This document shows, in pieces, positions 27,387 through 36,595 of a DNA stretch of 64,000 nt; the first letter of the stretch is position 1; each line of letters starts with the position of its first letter. Source of the DNA: Rhodospirillales bacterium (GTDB lineage Bacteria > Pseudomonadota > Alphaproteobacteria > Rhodospirillales > Defluviicoccaceae); contig JAEULH010000086.1 in assembly GCA_016793925.1 (NCBI GenBank), positions 1 to 64,000 of the forward strand, given 5' to 3'. Position numbers and translations under genes: made by a program. The notes below the pieces were generated by a model. That model saw only the letters and a list, made by a program, of their open reading frames with translations, ran no database searches and was not told where the DNA came from.

Positions 27387-28475
27387 TCAATAGGAGAACG
27401 GGTACAGTTTCCAGTAAGCCTTGATCTGCCGCCAGCGGTGGGCGAGCCCGTCCGGCTCGAAAATCAGAAAGAGCACGATCGCAAGCCCGATCGCCGCCTG
27501 CTTGAGGAAGGCGAGCCCGTTGACGATCGACGGTACGTTGCCCCAATCGGTGGCGCGCAGGATGTTCACCGCCCACGACATCGCCTCCGGCAGCAGGACC
27601 ATGAAAATCGTGCCGAGCAGCGAGCCCATGATCGAGCCGAGGCCGCCGATGATGACCATGCCGAGAAACTGGATCGACAGCAGGATGTCGAAGGCTTCGA
27701 CCGAGACATACTGGAGGTAGTGGGCGTAGAGCGCGCCGCCGATGCCGGCGAAAAACGAGGAGATGCCGAAGGAGAGAACGCGGTATTTGGTCAGGTTGAC
27801 GCCCATGACCTCGGCCGACAGGTAGTGATCGCGCACCGCGACCAGAGCCCGCCCGTCGCGGCTGCGCATCAGGTTGGCGGCGAGCAGGTACATCACCACG
27901 AGGTACGCGAGGACGACATAGAAGTACTGCCGGTCGCCGCTGATCTGGTAGCCGAAGACAGCGAAAGGCGCCGCGAGGGAGCCGGAGGAGCCGCCGGTGA
28001 ACCAGTCGGCGCGGGCGAAGAAGTCTTGCAGGATAAACTGCGACGCCAGGGTTGCGATGGCCAGATAGAGGCCCTTGATGCGACCCGCGGGAATGCCGAC
28101 GATCAGGCCCACGGCGGTGGTCCACAGCGCCGCCAGCGGGATGCTGAAGAAGACCGGAACACCGTAGGTGTTGTTCAGATAGGCCGACGCGAACGCGCCG
28201 AAGCCGAAAAAGGCCGAATGGCCGAGCGAGATCTGCCCAGTGAAGCCGACCAGGACATTGAGGCCGAGGGCTGCGATGGCGAGGTAGCCGATCTGGATGA
28301 GCAGAGTGATCCAGTAGTCGCTGAGCACGCTGAAGCCGCCGATCTGCAGGGGCGCTGCGATAAGAAGGGCGACGCCCACAAGCGCGAAGGCGCGCGAGCG
28401 GGCGCTGGGAAAGATGGTGGTGTCCGCCCGGTAGCTGGTCTTGAAGTCGCCGCAGCGGGTCAGCGCCTGTGCCAT
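27387..28475 (-). CDS. livM: LivM-type ABC transporter permease
   Basis: A 362-residue inner-membrane permease of the HAAT family. The conserved LGLNVLVGFTGQISLGHSAF segment is near residue 68-87, and about 8-10 hydrophobic segments follow. The cytoplasmic loop with GRALVAVRDHYLSAEVMGVN near 210 contains the LivM EAA-like coupling region. It starts 3 bp after the livH stop, so the two are translationally linked. It forms the membrane channel with LivH. Confidence 0.93.
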   Translation of the reverse strand: MAQALTRCGDFKTSYRADTTIFPSARSRAFALVGVALLIAAPLQIGGFSVLSDYWITLLIQIGYLAIAALGLNVLVGFTGQISLGHSAFFGFGAFASAYLNNTYGVPVFFSIPLAALWTTAVGLIVGIPAGRIKGLYLAIATLASQFILQDFFARADWFTGGSSGSLAAPFAVFGYQISGDRQYFYVVLAYLVVMYLLAANLMRSRDGRALVAVRDHYLSAEVMGVNLTKYRVLSFGISSFFAGIGGALYAHYLQYVSVEAFDILLSIQFLGMVIIGGLGSIMGSLLGTIFMVLLPEAMSWAVNILRATDWGNVPSIVNGLAFLKQAAIGLAIVLFLIFEPDGLAHRWRQIKAYWKLYPFSY

Positions 28476-28478
28476 CCG

Positions 28479-29372
28479 CTACAACCTTTCGATCTTTTCG
28501 GTGCCGAACAGGCCGTAGGGCTTGATCATCAGGATCAGGACCAGGGCGTAGAACGGGGCGATGGCATAGAGGTTGCCGAGGTTGAGCCACTGGCCGTCGA
28601 CATACTCGGCGAGGTTCTCGAGCACGCCGATGATCAGCCCGCCGACGACCGCGCCGACGATCGAATCGAGGCCGCCGAGGATGACGGCGGGAAAGACCTT
28701 GATGCCGAAGAACGACAGCGCCGGCGACACGCCGTTGACGATGCCGAAGACGACGCCGGCCAAAGCCGAAACCATCGCCGAGATCGCCCAGGAGACGGCG
28801 AACATCTGCTTGACCGAAATGCCGAGGCTTTGCGCCACCTGCTGATTGAAGGCGGTCGCCCGCATCGCCAACCCCAGGCGCGAATACTTAAAGAACCAGG
28901 CGAAACCGGCCATGATCAGGAGCGAAATGACCATGCTCATGAGGTAGGCCGGCTGGACGTTGAGACCGAAGATGTCGACCGAGCGGATCGGAAAGATCGG
29001 CGGGAACGGCTGGGTGAAGACGCCGAACAGCCATTTCATGATGGCCTGGAAGAAGATCGACAACCCGATGGTCACCATGATCACGGAGATCACCGGCTCC
29101 CCGATCATCGGCCGCAGCACCAGCACCTGCAGGACGATGCCGAAGACCATCATGAAGACCAGGGTGAGCAGGAAACCGGCGTAGAAGGGGAGCTGGAACT
29201 CGGTCAGCAACCACCAGCAGACCCAGGCGCCGATCAGCAGGAATTCGCCTTGCGCGAAGTTCACCACCTGCGAGGCCTTGTAGATCAGCGTGAAGCACAT
29301 GGCGACGACGCCGTAAAGCGTGCCCAGTATCAGCCCGTTGACGACGAGTTGGAGGAGGAGTTCGACGTTCAT
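28479..29372 (-). CDS. livH: LivH-type ABC transporter permease
   Basis: A 297-residue inner-membrane permease. The family start LVVNGLILGTLYGVVAMCFT and the ASQVVNFAQGEFLLIGAW segment are near residues 10 and 33. The coupling-loop sequence RATAFNQQVAQSLGISVKQM is near 175 and GGLDSIVGAVVGGLIIGVLE near 240. Seven to eight membrane spans are visible. A GGGAG lies about 12 nt upstream of the ATG. It follows the acyl-CoA ligase by 17 bp and precedes livM by 3 bp in the same operon. Confidence 0.93.
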   Translation of the reverse strand: MNVELLLQLVVNGLILGTLYGVVAMCFTLIYKASQVVNFAQGEFLLIGAWVCWWLLTEFQLPFYAGFLLTLVFMMVFGIVLQVLVLRPMIGEPVISVIMVTIGLSIFFQAIMKWLFGVFTQPFPPIFPIRSVDIFGLNVQPAYLMSMVISLLIMAGFAWFFKYSRLGLAMRATAFNQQVAQSLGISVKQMFAVSWAISAMVSALAGVVFGIVNGVSPALSFFGIKVFPAVILGGLDSIVGAVVGGLIIGVLENLAEYVDGQWLNLGNLYAIAPFYALVLILMIKPYGLFGTEKIERL

Positions 29373-29389
29373 CGCATGCTCCCGCCTGC

Positions 29390-31333
29390 CTACTCCGCCG
29401 CCTGCCGGGCGCCGGCGGCATCCGCCGCCAGCACCGTCTCGACGCGCAGGTCGGTGACGACGCGCGAGCGCGTTCCGTCCTGGAAGGTGATCGTTGCATC
29501 GACGTGGACGGCGTCGCGGCCGGCGTAGATCGCATCGATGATCTCGCCGTACTTCTCGTTGATCACGCCGCGGCGGACCTTGCGCGTGCGCGTCAACTCG
29601 CCGTCGTCGGGGTCCAGCTCCTTGTACAAGAGCAGAAACTTGCGGATCCGGTGCGCCTCGGGCAGCGTCGCATTCACATCGAGGATCTCCTTGCGCAGCA
29701 GGGCGTAGACCTCGTCGCGACCGGAGAGGTTCGTGTAGTTGGTAAAGGAAATGCGCCGCTGCTCGGCCCATTTGGCGGCGATGGAAAAGCGGATGCAGAC
29801 GATGGCGGCCAGATAGGGCCGGCCGTGACCGAGGATCACCGCCTCGGCGATGAACGGCGAGAACTTGAGCTTGTTTTCGATGAACATCGGCGAGAACCGC
29901 GCCCCGGTCGATGTCGTCGCGATGTCCTTGATCCGGTCGATGACGACCAGATGGCCGTTTTCCGGCTTGAAGTAGCCGGCGTCGCCGGTGTGCATCCAGC
30001 CGTCGCGGAACTCCGCCCGGGTCGCCTCCTCGTTGCCGTAGAAGCCCGAAAACATGCCGCTCGAGCGCGAGACGATTTCGCCGACGCCGTTCTCGTCCGG
30101 GTTTTCGATCCGGACCTCGGAATTGTCGAACGGCGTGCCGACGGTATCGAAGTCGACGTCGTCGGCCGCGTGGATGGTGTAGGCGCCGGCCAGCTCGGTC
30201 TGGCCGTAAAGCTGCCGCAGCGGCACGCCCATGGCGAGAAAGAAGCGGAAGGTTTCGGGACCGAGCGCGGCGCCGCCCGTCGCCGCGGAGGTCAGGTAGG
30301 TGAAGCCGAGACGGTCCTTCAGCGCGCGAAAGAGGATGGCGTCGGCCAGCCGCGAACGCCGGCCGCGGCGAAGCGCCTCGCCGCCGAGCTTCATGCCGAG
30401 GTCGAACATCATCCGCTTGAACGGCGTCGCGTCCATCATCCGCGCGCGAACGTCGGCGGCCACCCCTTCCCATGCCCGAGGCGCGAGGAGGACGAAGCTC
30501 GGGCCGATCTCGCGCAGGTCGGCCATCATCGTCTCCTGGTCTTCGACGAAGTTGACGCACACCCGCGCGATCAGCGCCTGGGCGACGGCGTAGACCTGTT
30601 CCATGATCCAGGGCAGCGGCAGCACCGAGACGTAGTTGTCGCTCGGCCGCTTGGGGTCGCGGCGCAGGTAGGCAAGGCAGTGGCTGAGGAAGGCGCCGGC
30701 CTGCAGCATGGCCAGCTTCGGCCGCGCGGTGGTTCCGGAGGTGGTGCAGAGCACGGCCACGTCGTCGCCCCGGCCGGCGGCGACCTCGCGCCCGTACAGC
30801 TCCGGATCCTCGCGTTCGACCTCGGCGCCGAGGCGGCAGAGGGCGTCGAGGCCGATGACCCGCGGGTCGTCGTACTTGCGCATGCCGCGCGGGTCGCAGA
30901 AGACGATGCGCATGACGCACGGGGTCTGCTCGATGAGTTCGAGCAGCTTGTCGACCTGCTCCTCGTCCTCGGCGACGATCAGCTTGGCGTTGGCGTAGTT
31001 GATAAGGTAGCTGACCTCGTCGCCCATCGAGTCCTGGTAGATGCCGAGCGACATGCAGCCGAGAGCATGGGCGGCGATCTCGCCCCAGACCCACTCCGGC
31101 CGATTGTCGCCGATCAGCGCGACGCACTGGCCGCGTCGGACGCCCAGGCTGTACATGCCGAGCGCCATCGAGCGGACCTGGCGTTGGTAGTCGGCCCAGG
31201 TGAACGCGTTCCAGATGCCGAACTCCTTTTCGCGCATCGCCACCGCATCCGGCCATGTCCGGGCGTTGTGGGCGAGGACCTTCGGAAAGGTGTCGTGAAC
31301 GGCGACGTCCGCATAGGCGCTGTCGCCGGTCAT
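29390..31333 (-). CDS. AMP-dependent acyl-CoA synthetase embedded in the Liv operon
   Basis: A 647-residue ANL-superfamily enzyme that should activate a carboxylic acid to its CoA thioester through an acyl-AMP. The P-loop-like motif reads CTTSGTTARPKLAML (near residue 185); Ala replaces the usual Gly of TSGTTGxPK. The YGQTELAGAY motif (near 385) and the GWMHTGDAGYF/DRIKDI hinge region (near 450-470) are intact. Size and sequence style are those of long-chain fatty-acid-CoA ligases (FAA1 type). Its start overlaps the livG stop by 4 bp and its end is 17 bp before livH. It therefore belongs to the transporter operon and probably traps the imported acid as CoA ester. The substrate is not identifiable. 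Confidence 0.92.
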   Translation of the reverse strand: MTGDSAYADVAVHDTFPKVLAHNARTWPDAVAMREKEFGIWNAFTWADYQRQVRSMALGMYSLGVRRGQCVALIGDNRPEWVWGEIAAHALGCMSLGIYQDSMGDEVSYLINYANAKLIVAEDEEQVDKLLELIEQTPCVMRIVFCDPRGMRKYDDPRVIGLDALCRLGAEVEREDPELYGREVAAGRGDDVAVLCTTSGTTARPKLAMLQAGAFLSHCLAYLRRDPKRPSDNYVSVLPLPWIMEQVYAVAQALIARVCVNFVEDQETMMADLREIGPSFVLLAPRAWEGVAADVRARMMDATPFKRMMFDLGMKLGGEALRRGRRSRLADAILFRALKDRLGFTYLTSAATGGAALGPETFRFFLAMGVPLRQLYGQTELAGAYTIHAADDVDFDTVGTPFDNSEVRIENPDENGVGEIVSRSSGMFSGFYGNEEATRAEFRDGWMHTGDAGYFKPENGHLVVIDRIKDIATTSTGARFSPMFIENKLKFSPFIAEAVILGHGRPYLAAIVCIRFSIAAKWAEQRRISFTNYTNLSGRDEVYALLRKEILDVNATLPEAHRIRKFLLLYKELDPDDGELTRTRKVRRGVINEKYGEIIDAIYAGRDAVHVDATITFQDGTRSRVVTDLRVETVLAADAAGARQAAE

Positions 31334-32154
31334 TGCGCCGCGGCCGCCGGGGCCGCCCGGTCGTCTTCGGCGTCGACCCCGAGGTAGGCCTTCTTGACGT
31401 CCGCGTCGGCCATGACCGCGTCCGGTTCGCCTTCCGCGATCTTCCGCCCGAAATCCAGGACCAGCACCCGGTCGGAGATGTCGACCACCACGGCCATGTC
31501 GTGCTCGATCATCACCACCGTCATGCCCCACTCGGCGTTGAGGTCGTTGATGTAGCGCGCCATGTCCTCCTTCTCCTCGAGGTTCATGCCGGCCATCGGC
31601 TCGTCGAGAAGAAGAAGATGCGGCTTGAGCGCCACCGCGCGGGCGAGTTCGACCCGCTTGCGCAGGCCGTACGGCAGGGTTCCCGCGATCGCCTTGCGGA
31701 TCGGCGTTATCTCGAGGAAATCGATGATCTCCTCGACCTGGCGGCGGTGGGCCAGTTCCTCGCGCTGGGCGCCGACGAACCAGTAGAGCGAGCCGGTTGC
31801 GACGTTGTTGCGGAGCAGGTGATGGCGCCCGACCATGATGTTGTCGAGCACGGTCATGTGATTGAACAGCGCAAGGTTCTGAAAGGTGCGGCCGATGCCG
31901 AGCCCGGCGCGGGCGCTGGGCTTCATCGCCGTGACGTCGCGACCGTCGATGACGACCCGGCCTTCGGTCGGCGTGTAGCGCCCGGAGATGCAGTTCAGCA
32001 TCGAGGTCTTGCCAGCGCCGTTCGGCCCGATAATGGAGAACAGCTCGCCGCGGCCGACGTGGAAGGTGACATGGCTGAGCGCTCGCACACCGCGAAAACT
32101 CAGGGACACCTCCCGCACTTCGAGCAGCGGGCTTTCACCCGTCACGACGCTCAC
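31330..32154 (-). CDS. livG: LivG-type ABC transporter ATP-binding protein
   Basis: A 274-residue ATPase, first gene of the operon. Walker A is GPNGAGKTS near residue 43. The signature region is TLPYGLRKRVELARAVALKP near 160, which is the LivG form of LSGGQ. Walker B is LLLDEPMAGM, and the His switch is MIEHDMAVV. The C-terminal 15 residues are acidic and Ala-rich (DDRAAPAAAAQ). It overlaps the acyl-CoA ligase by 4 bp. With LivF it powers LivHM. Confidence 0.93.
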   Translation of the reverse strand: MSVVTGESPLLEVREVSLSFRGVRALSHVTFHVGRGELFSIIGPNGAGKTSMLNCISGRYTPTEGRVVIDGRDVTAMKPSARAGLGIGRTFQNLALFNHMTVLDNIMVGRHHLLRNNVATGSLYWFVGAQREELAHRRQVEEIIDFLEITPIRKAIAGTLPYGLRKRVELARAVALKPHLLLLDEPMAGMNLEEKEDMARYINDLNAEWGMTVVMIEHDMAVVVDISDRVLVLDFGRKIAEGEPDAVMADADVKKAYLGVDAEDDRAAPAAAAQ

Positions 32155-32571
32155 CCTCCCTCAGCCGTGCGCTTGTGCGCACTTGTCCGTCTTGACGCGC
32201 AACCGCCGCTTTATCGCGGCCGGCGCGTTCGCGGTTTATGACCCGCACGCAGGAGTGTAGCCGGATCGACGCGCTTTGACCATGGCATCTGTATGATCGC
32301 GAAGGGTCCGGAGGACGGGCAGCGCCCAGGATTTTTCGCACATTTGCGCGGCCGACGGCGCCGGCGGTTTCGGTTCGTTCCGCCAGAGCGGGGCCATGTT
32401 CATGTACTTGCGTGTGGGACTGCCTGATCTGGGCGATGCGCCTCGACCTGGCCACTGCCGACGCGGCGCGATTGACCTTTCGCCCGCGAATGATTAGCAA
32501 CGACGAGAGGGCCGCCGTTCGTCGCATCGGCGGTGAAAAAAAGCCGCACGAAAAAATCCGGGGTGACGTCC
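32155..32571. other. Divergent intergenic region, no gene seen
   Basis: A 417-bp gap between livG (leftward) and the GntP permease (rightward). It contains a small inverted repeat of GTGCGC near 32165-32181. No clear promoter boxes, riboswitch or recognisable small gene were found. Confidence 0.45.
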
Positions 32572-33921
32572 ATGCTGCTCGTCCTTCTGCTGCTCCTGAG
32601 CATCGCCTTTATCATCTTCGCGACGGCCAACCTCCGCATGCATCCGTTCCTTGCGCTGCTGATCGCCGCCTTCGCCTTCGGTATTCTCTCCGGCATGCCG
32701 CTGGCCGACGTGGTCAAATCGGTCAACGACGGCTTCGGCGGAACCATCGGCTACATCGGCATCGTCATCCTGGCGGGCTCGATCATCGGCACCTTCCTCG
32801 AACGCTCCGGCGGCGCCTTTCGCCTCGCCGAGAGCATTCTCAAGGTCACCGGCGAGCGCAACGTCCCGGCGACCATGTCGATCATGGGCTTCGTCGTGTC
32901 GATCCCGGTGTTCTGCGACTCGGGCTTCGTCATCCTCTCGTCGCTGAACAAGGCGCTGACCCGGCGCGCCGGCATCACCCTGGCGACCACGGCGATCGCG
33001 CTCAGCCTCGGCCTTTACGCCACCCACACCATGGTCCCGCCGACGCCGGGGCCGATCGCCGCCGCCGGCATCCTCGGCGCGGATCTCGGCCTCGTCATCC
33101 TCTGGGGGATGCTCGTCGCCGCGATCGCCTGCTTCGCCGGCTGGGTCTTCGCCGTCACCGTCGCCAAGCGCATCTACATCTCGCCCGATGACGAACTGCC
33201 CGGGGAGGCGGCCAAGTCGCCGACGCCGGTCGCCGCCGCCGACAGCCCCGGCCCGGTCAAGTCGCTGTTGCCGATCCTGATCCCCATTGTCCTGATCGTC
33301 ATCCGCTCGATCGCGGAATTCCCGACCAAGCCCTTCGGCACCGAGACGCTCTACACCATCCTCGCCTTTGTCGGTCAGCCGACGGTCGCGCTGCTGATCG
33401 GCGTCGCTCTGGCGCTGCTGCTGCCGAAGAAGCTCGAGCGCGCGATGCTCGCGGACAAGGGCTGGGTCGGCGAAGCCATTCTTGCGGCGGCGACCATCAT
33501 CATCATCACCGGCGCGGGCGGCGCTTTCGGCAAGGTGCTGCAGAATTCGGGCATCGCCGGCGTCGTCGGCCAGACGCTGGCCGACACCCGCATCGGCATC
33601 ATCCTGCCGTTCCTCATCGCCGCCGGCATCAAGACCGCGCAGGGCTCCTCGACCGTCGCGATCATCACCACCGCCGGGCTGATGGCGCCCCTGCTGGCGT
33701 CACTCGGCCTCGACAGCGACACCGCAAAGGCGCTGGTCGTCGTCGCCATCGGCGCCGGCTCCATGGTCGTCTCCCACGCCAACGACAGCTTCTTCTGGGT
33801 TGTCACCCAGTTTTCCAACATGGATGCGGCGACCGGCTACAAGCTCCAGACCGTCGGAACCCTGGTCGAGGGACTGGTCGCCGCTGTCGTCGTCTGGGTC
33901 ATCAGCATCGGTGTCTTGTGA
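32572..33921 (+). CDS. GntP-family gluconate/glycerate-type permease
   Basis: A 449-residue inner-membrane H+ symporter of the gluconate permease family. About 11-13 hydrophobic segments are visible. The conserved segments FGGTIGYIGIVILAGSIIG (near residue 55), SIPVFCDSGFVIL (near 113) and the C-terminal GAGSMVVSHANDSFFWVVTQ (near 395) are intact. The ATG at 32572 is preferred because it matches the usual MLLxLLL start and has GGGGTG upstream; an in-frame GTG at 32533 would add 13 basic residues. The stop overlaps the next ATG (TGATG). Coupling to a glycerate 2-kinase suggests glycerate, or a related sugar acid, as substrate. Confidence 0.9.
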   Translation: MLLVLLLLLSIAFIIFATANLRMHPFLALLIAAFAFGILSGMPLADVVKSVNDGFGGTIGYIGIVILAGSIIGTFLERSGGAFRLAESILKVTGERNVPATMSIMGFVVSIPVFCDSGFVILSSLNKALTRRAGITLATTAIALSLGLYATHTMVPPTPGPIAAAGILGADLGLVILWGMLVAAIACFAGWVFAVTVAKRIYISPDDELPGEAAKSPTPVAAADSPGPVKSLLPILIPIVLIVIRSIAEFPTKPFGTETLYTILAFVGQPTVALLIGVALALLLPKKLERAMLADKGWVGEAILAAATIIIITGAGGAFGKVLQNSGIAGVVGQTLADTRIGIILPFLIAAGIKTAQGSSTVAIITTAGLMAPLLASLGLDSDTAKALVVVAIGAGSMVVSHANDSFFWVVTQFSNMDAATGYKLQTVGTLVEGLVAAVVVWVISIGVL

Positions 33922-35201
33922 TGGCGACCGAGATGAAGCGCGAGAATCCCGAAGACCTGCTGCGCCGAGCGTTCGCAGCCGCCGTCGACGCGGCCCGTGC
34001 GCCCGAAAACATCATCGCCCATCTGCCTCCGCCGCCCAAAGGCCGCACGGTCGTCGTCGGCGCCGGCAAGGCCGCCGCAACCATGGCCAAGGCGGTCGAA
34101 GAGAGCTGGCCGGGCGCGCTCGAGGGGCTGGTCGTCACCCGATACGAGCACGGCCTGCCGACCTCCCGGATCGAGGTGATCGAGGCGGCGCATCCCAATC
34201 CCGACGAGGCCAGCCAGCGCGCCGCGTCGCGCATCCTCCAGCTTGCCAGCGGCCTCGGTCCGGACGATCTGCTGCTGTGCCTGATTTCCGGCGGCGGCTC
34301 GGCGCTCATGGCGCTGCCCGCGCCGGGTCTGACCCTCGCCGACAAGCAGAGCGTGACGCGGGGCCTGCTCCGCTGCGGCGCGACCATCAGCGAGATCAAT
34401 TGCGTGCGCAAGCACCTCTCGGCGATCAAGGGCGGCCGCCTCGCCGCGGCCGCCGCGCCGGCGCCGGTCGTTGCCTTGCTGATTTCCGACGTGCCCGGCG
34501 ACGATCCGTCGGTGATCGCCTCGGGGCCGACGGTCCCCGATCCGACCACGGTGAAGGATGCGCTCGCGGTCATCGACAAGTACGGCCTCGATGTCCCGGC
34601 CCAGGTCCGGACGCACCTGGAAGGCGGCACGGCGGAAACGCCGAAGCCGGGCGACCCTCGTCTCGCCAACAGCCGCATCGCGATGGTCGCAACCCCGCAA
34701 GGCGCGCTGGAGGCTGCGGCGGCCGTGGTCCGCGACGGCGGCTACCGGCCGCTGATCCTGGGCGACGCCCTCGAGGGCGAGGCGCGCGATGTCGCCCTCG
34801 TCCATGCCGCCATCGCCAAGCACGCCGCCCGCTTCGGCCAGCCGGCGGAGCCGCCCTGCGTGCTGTTGTCTGGAGGGGAAACCACGGTGACCCTGCGCGG
34901 ACAAGGTCGCGGCGGGCGCAACGGCGAGTTCCTCCTGGCCCTGACGGTGGCGCTGGACGGCCATCCGCGGATCTGGGCGCTGGCCGCCGATACCGACGGG
35001 ATCGACGGCGTCGAGGACAACGCCGGCTCGGTTCTCCGCCCCGACACGCTCGCCCGCGCCGCTGCCGCAAACCTGGACGTGCGCGCGCTGCTTGCCGACA
35101 ACGACAGCTACGGCCTGTTCTCGCAACTCGGCGACCTGATCGTGACCGGGCCGACCCGAACCAACGTCAACGACTTCAGGGCCGTGCTCGTGACGGAATG
35201 A
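33921..35201 (+). CDS. Glycerate 2-kinase (GckA/TtuD, MOFRL family)
   Basis: A 426-residue kinase that phosphorylates D-glycerate to 2-phosphoglycerate. It feeds tartrate, glyoxylate or hydroxypyruvate breakdown into glycolysis. The N-terminal DUF4147 domain shows VVGAGKAAATMAKAVE near residue 45, LISGGGSALMALP near 120 and INCVRKHLSAIKGGRLA near 158. The C-terminal MOFRL domain shows LSGGETTVTLRGQGRGGRN near 315 and ADTDGIDG near 355. ATG at 33921 overlaps the permease stop. The pair forms an uptake-and-phosphorylation unit. Note that the MOFRL family is usually named ttuD or gckA. Confidence 0.93.
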   Translation: MATEMKRENPEDLLRRAFAAAVDAARAPENIIAHLPPPPKGRTVVVGAGKAAATMAKAVEESWPGALEGLVVTRYEHGLPTSRIEVIEAAHPNPDEASQRAASRILQLASGLGPDDLLLCLISGGGSALMALPAPGLTLADKQSVTRGLLRCGATISEINCVRKHLSAIKGGRLAAAAAPAPVVALLISDVPGDDPSVIASGPTVPDPTTVKDALAVIDKYGLDVPAQVRTHLEGGTAETPKPGDPRLANSRIAMVATPQGALEAAAAVVRDGGYRPLILGDALEGEARDVALVHAAIAKHAARFGQPAEPPCVLLSGGETTVTLRGQGRGGRNGEFLLALTVALDGHPRIWALAADTDGIDGVEDNAGSVLRPDTLARAAAANLDVRALLADNDSYGLFSQLGDLIVTGPTRTNVNDFRAVLVTE

Positions 35202-35311
35202 CGCGGTTGCGCGTTTGTGGTGCCCAAACGGGGAATTCTCTGCTACGCTGAGCGCATTCCGCTCCGCCCGCGATCCGATCCCGTTTCTTCGGACAACATG
35301 ACCACATCATT

Positions 35312-36595
35312 GTGATCCCGCGCATCATCTCCGTCTGCAACCTCAAGGGCGGCGCCGGCAAGAGCACCATTGCCGTCAACCTCGCCTGCGCCATCCGTGC
35401 GCGCACCGGGGTCGATTGCATCCTGGTCGACGCCGACCGTCAGGCGACCGCGCTCAAGTGGGCCGAAAACGGCGAACTCGGCATCCGCGTCACCTCGCGC
35501 GTGCTTCATGAGGCGAAGCCGGACGACGTCCACCCGGGGCTGATGTGGGTCACCCAGATCAGGATCCTCGCCGCCAAGAACCCGTCGGTGATCATCGACC
35601 TGCCGCCGGGGCTGGAATACTCGTTGGCGGCGGTCGCGGCGATCTCCGACCTCATCTTCGTTCCGGTCACGCCAAGCGGCGTCGACTTCCACTCGACGGC
35701 GCGTTTCATCAAGCTCGTGCAGAAGACCCGGGAGATCCGCGGCAGCAACAAGCCCGGTTGCGTTATCGTCCCCAATCGGCTCGACCGGCGGACGGTGATT
35801 TCCCGCAAGATGGCGTTCTACGAGCAGTTCGGCGAGCCGATCGCGCCGCCGATCGGCATGCGTTCGGCCTTCGTCTACGCCTTCGATCGGGGGCGCTGGG
35901 TCGGCGACATCTCGCCGCGATCGGCCGCCTGCCGGGAAATCGAACAGCTCGCCGCCTTTATCGACGGCAGCGCCGACGATGCGACCGCCGCCACCGGCAA
36001 GGCGGCGTCAGCCGCCGTAGCCGAGCACGGCGGGAAGCCAGAGAGCGAGGCCGGGAAAGAAGACGACGGCGACGAGCGCCGCGGTCATGGCGATCACCAG
36101 CCAGAGCACCCAGCGAACGGTCGATTCGAGCGGTACGCCGGCGATCCGGGCGGTGACCATCAGGTTGACGGCGACGGGCGGCGTGAACTGGCCGATAGCG
36201 ATGTTCATGGCCATGAGCACGCCGAACCAGACGGGGTTCCAGGCGTGCGCGACCATGATCGGCAGAAGCAGGGGCATGGTGATCAGGTAGATGGAGACTC
36301 CGTCGAGGACCATGCCGGCGATGAGCAGGACGGCCATGATCAGGAGCAGCGTCCCGGACTCGTCCTGACCGATGGCGACAATGACCTTGGCGGCGGCATC
36401 GAAAGCGCCCAGCGTGCTGCCGGCCCAGGCGAAGATGCCGGCCAGGGCGATGACGAACATGATGACCGCCGACGTTTCGGCGGAGTCGACGAAAGCCTCG
36501 TAAACCTCGCGCCAGCCCAGGGTCCGATAGTAGCCGACGCCGATGACGAGGCCGTAAACCGCCGCCACCGCGGCGGCCTCGGTCGGGGTGAATAG
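35312..36595 (+). CDS. Orphan ParA/MinD-like ATPase with antisense read-through tail
   Basis: The first 230 residues are a ParA-family deviant-Walker ATPase. KGGAGKST is near residue 12, LVDADRQATALKWAE near 38, IIDLPPGLEYSLAA near 93, and a normal fold end (CREIEQLAAFIDG) near 222. No ParB or replication gene is nearby, so its cargo is unknown. The frame does not stop there. It continues 196 codons antisense to dctM, codon-in-register, to a stop at 36595. That tail is Asp/Glu/His/Gly/Gln-rich and looks like antisense of membrane codons, so it is probably not selected as protein. The start is GTG. A five-codon ATG frame (35298-35315) ends on it with a GTGA overlap. Confidence 0.75.
   Translation: MIPRIISVCNLKGGAGKSTIAVNLACAIRARTGVDCILVDADRQATALKWAENGELGIRVTSRVLHEAKPDDVHPGLMWVTQIRILAAKNPSVIIDLPPGLEYSLAAVAAISDLIFVPVTPSGVDFHSTARFIKLVQKTREIRGSNKPGCVIVPNRLDRRTVISRKMAFYEQFGEPIAPPIGMRSAFVYAFDRGRWVGDISPRSAACREIEQLAAFIDGSADDATAATGKAASAAVAEHGGKPESEAGKEDDGDERRGHGDHQPEHPANGRFERYAGDPGGDHQVDGDGRRELADSDVHGHEHAEPDGVPGVRDHDRQKQGHGDQVDGDSVEDHAGDEQDGHDQEQRPGLVLTDGDNDLGGGIESAQRAAGPGEDAGQGDDEHDDRRRFGGVDESLVNLAPAQGPIVADADDEAVNRRHRGGLGRGE

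Noticed and set aside
26011-28590. A long frame joining the binding protein to sequence antisense-shifted to livM.
   Set aside because: Only the part from 27321 has a signal peptide and Shine-Dalgarno; the upstream extension overlaps livM in the wrong frame.
27237-29528. A 763-codon plus-strand frame across the Liv permeases and binding protein.
   Set aside because: Highly charged Asp/Glu/His/Gln/Arg composition, as expected antisense to permease genes; no family recognised.
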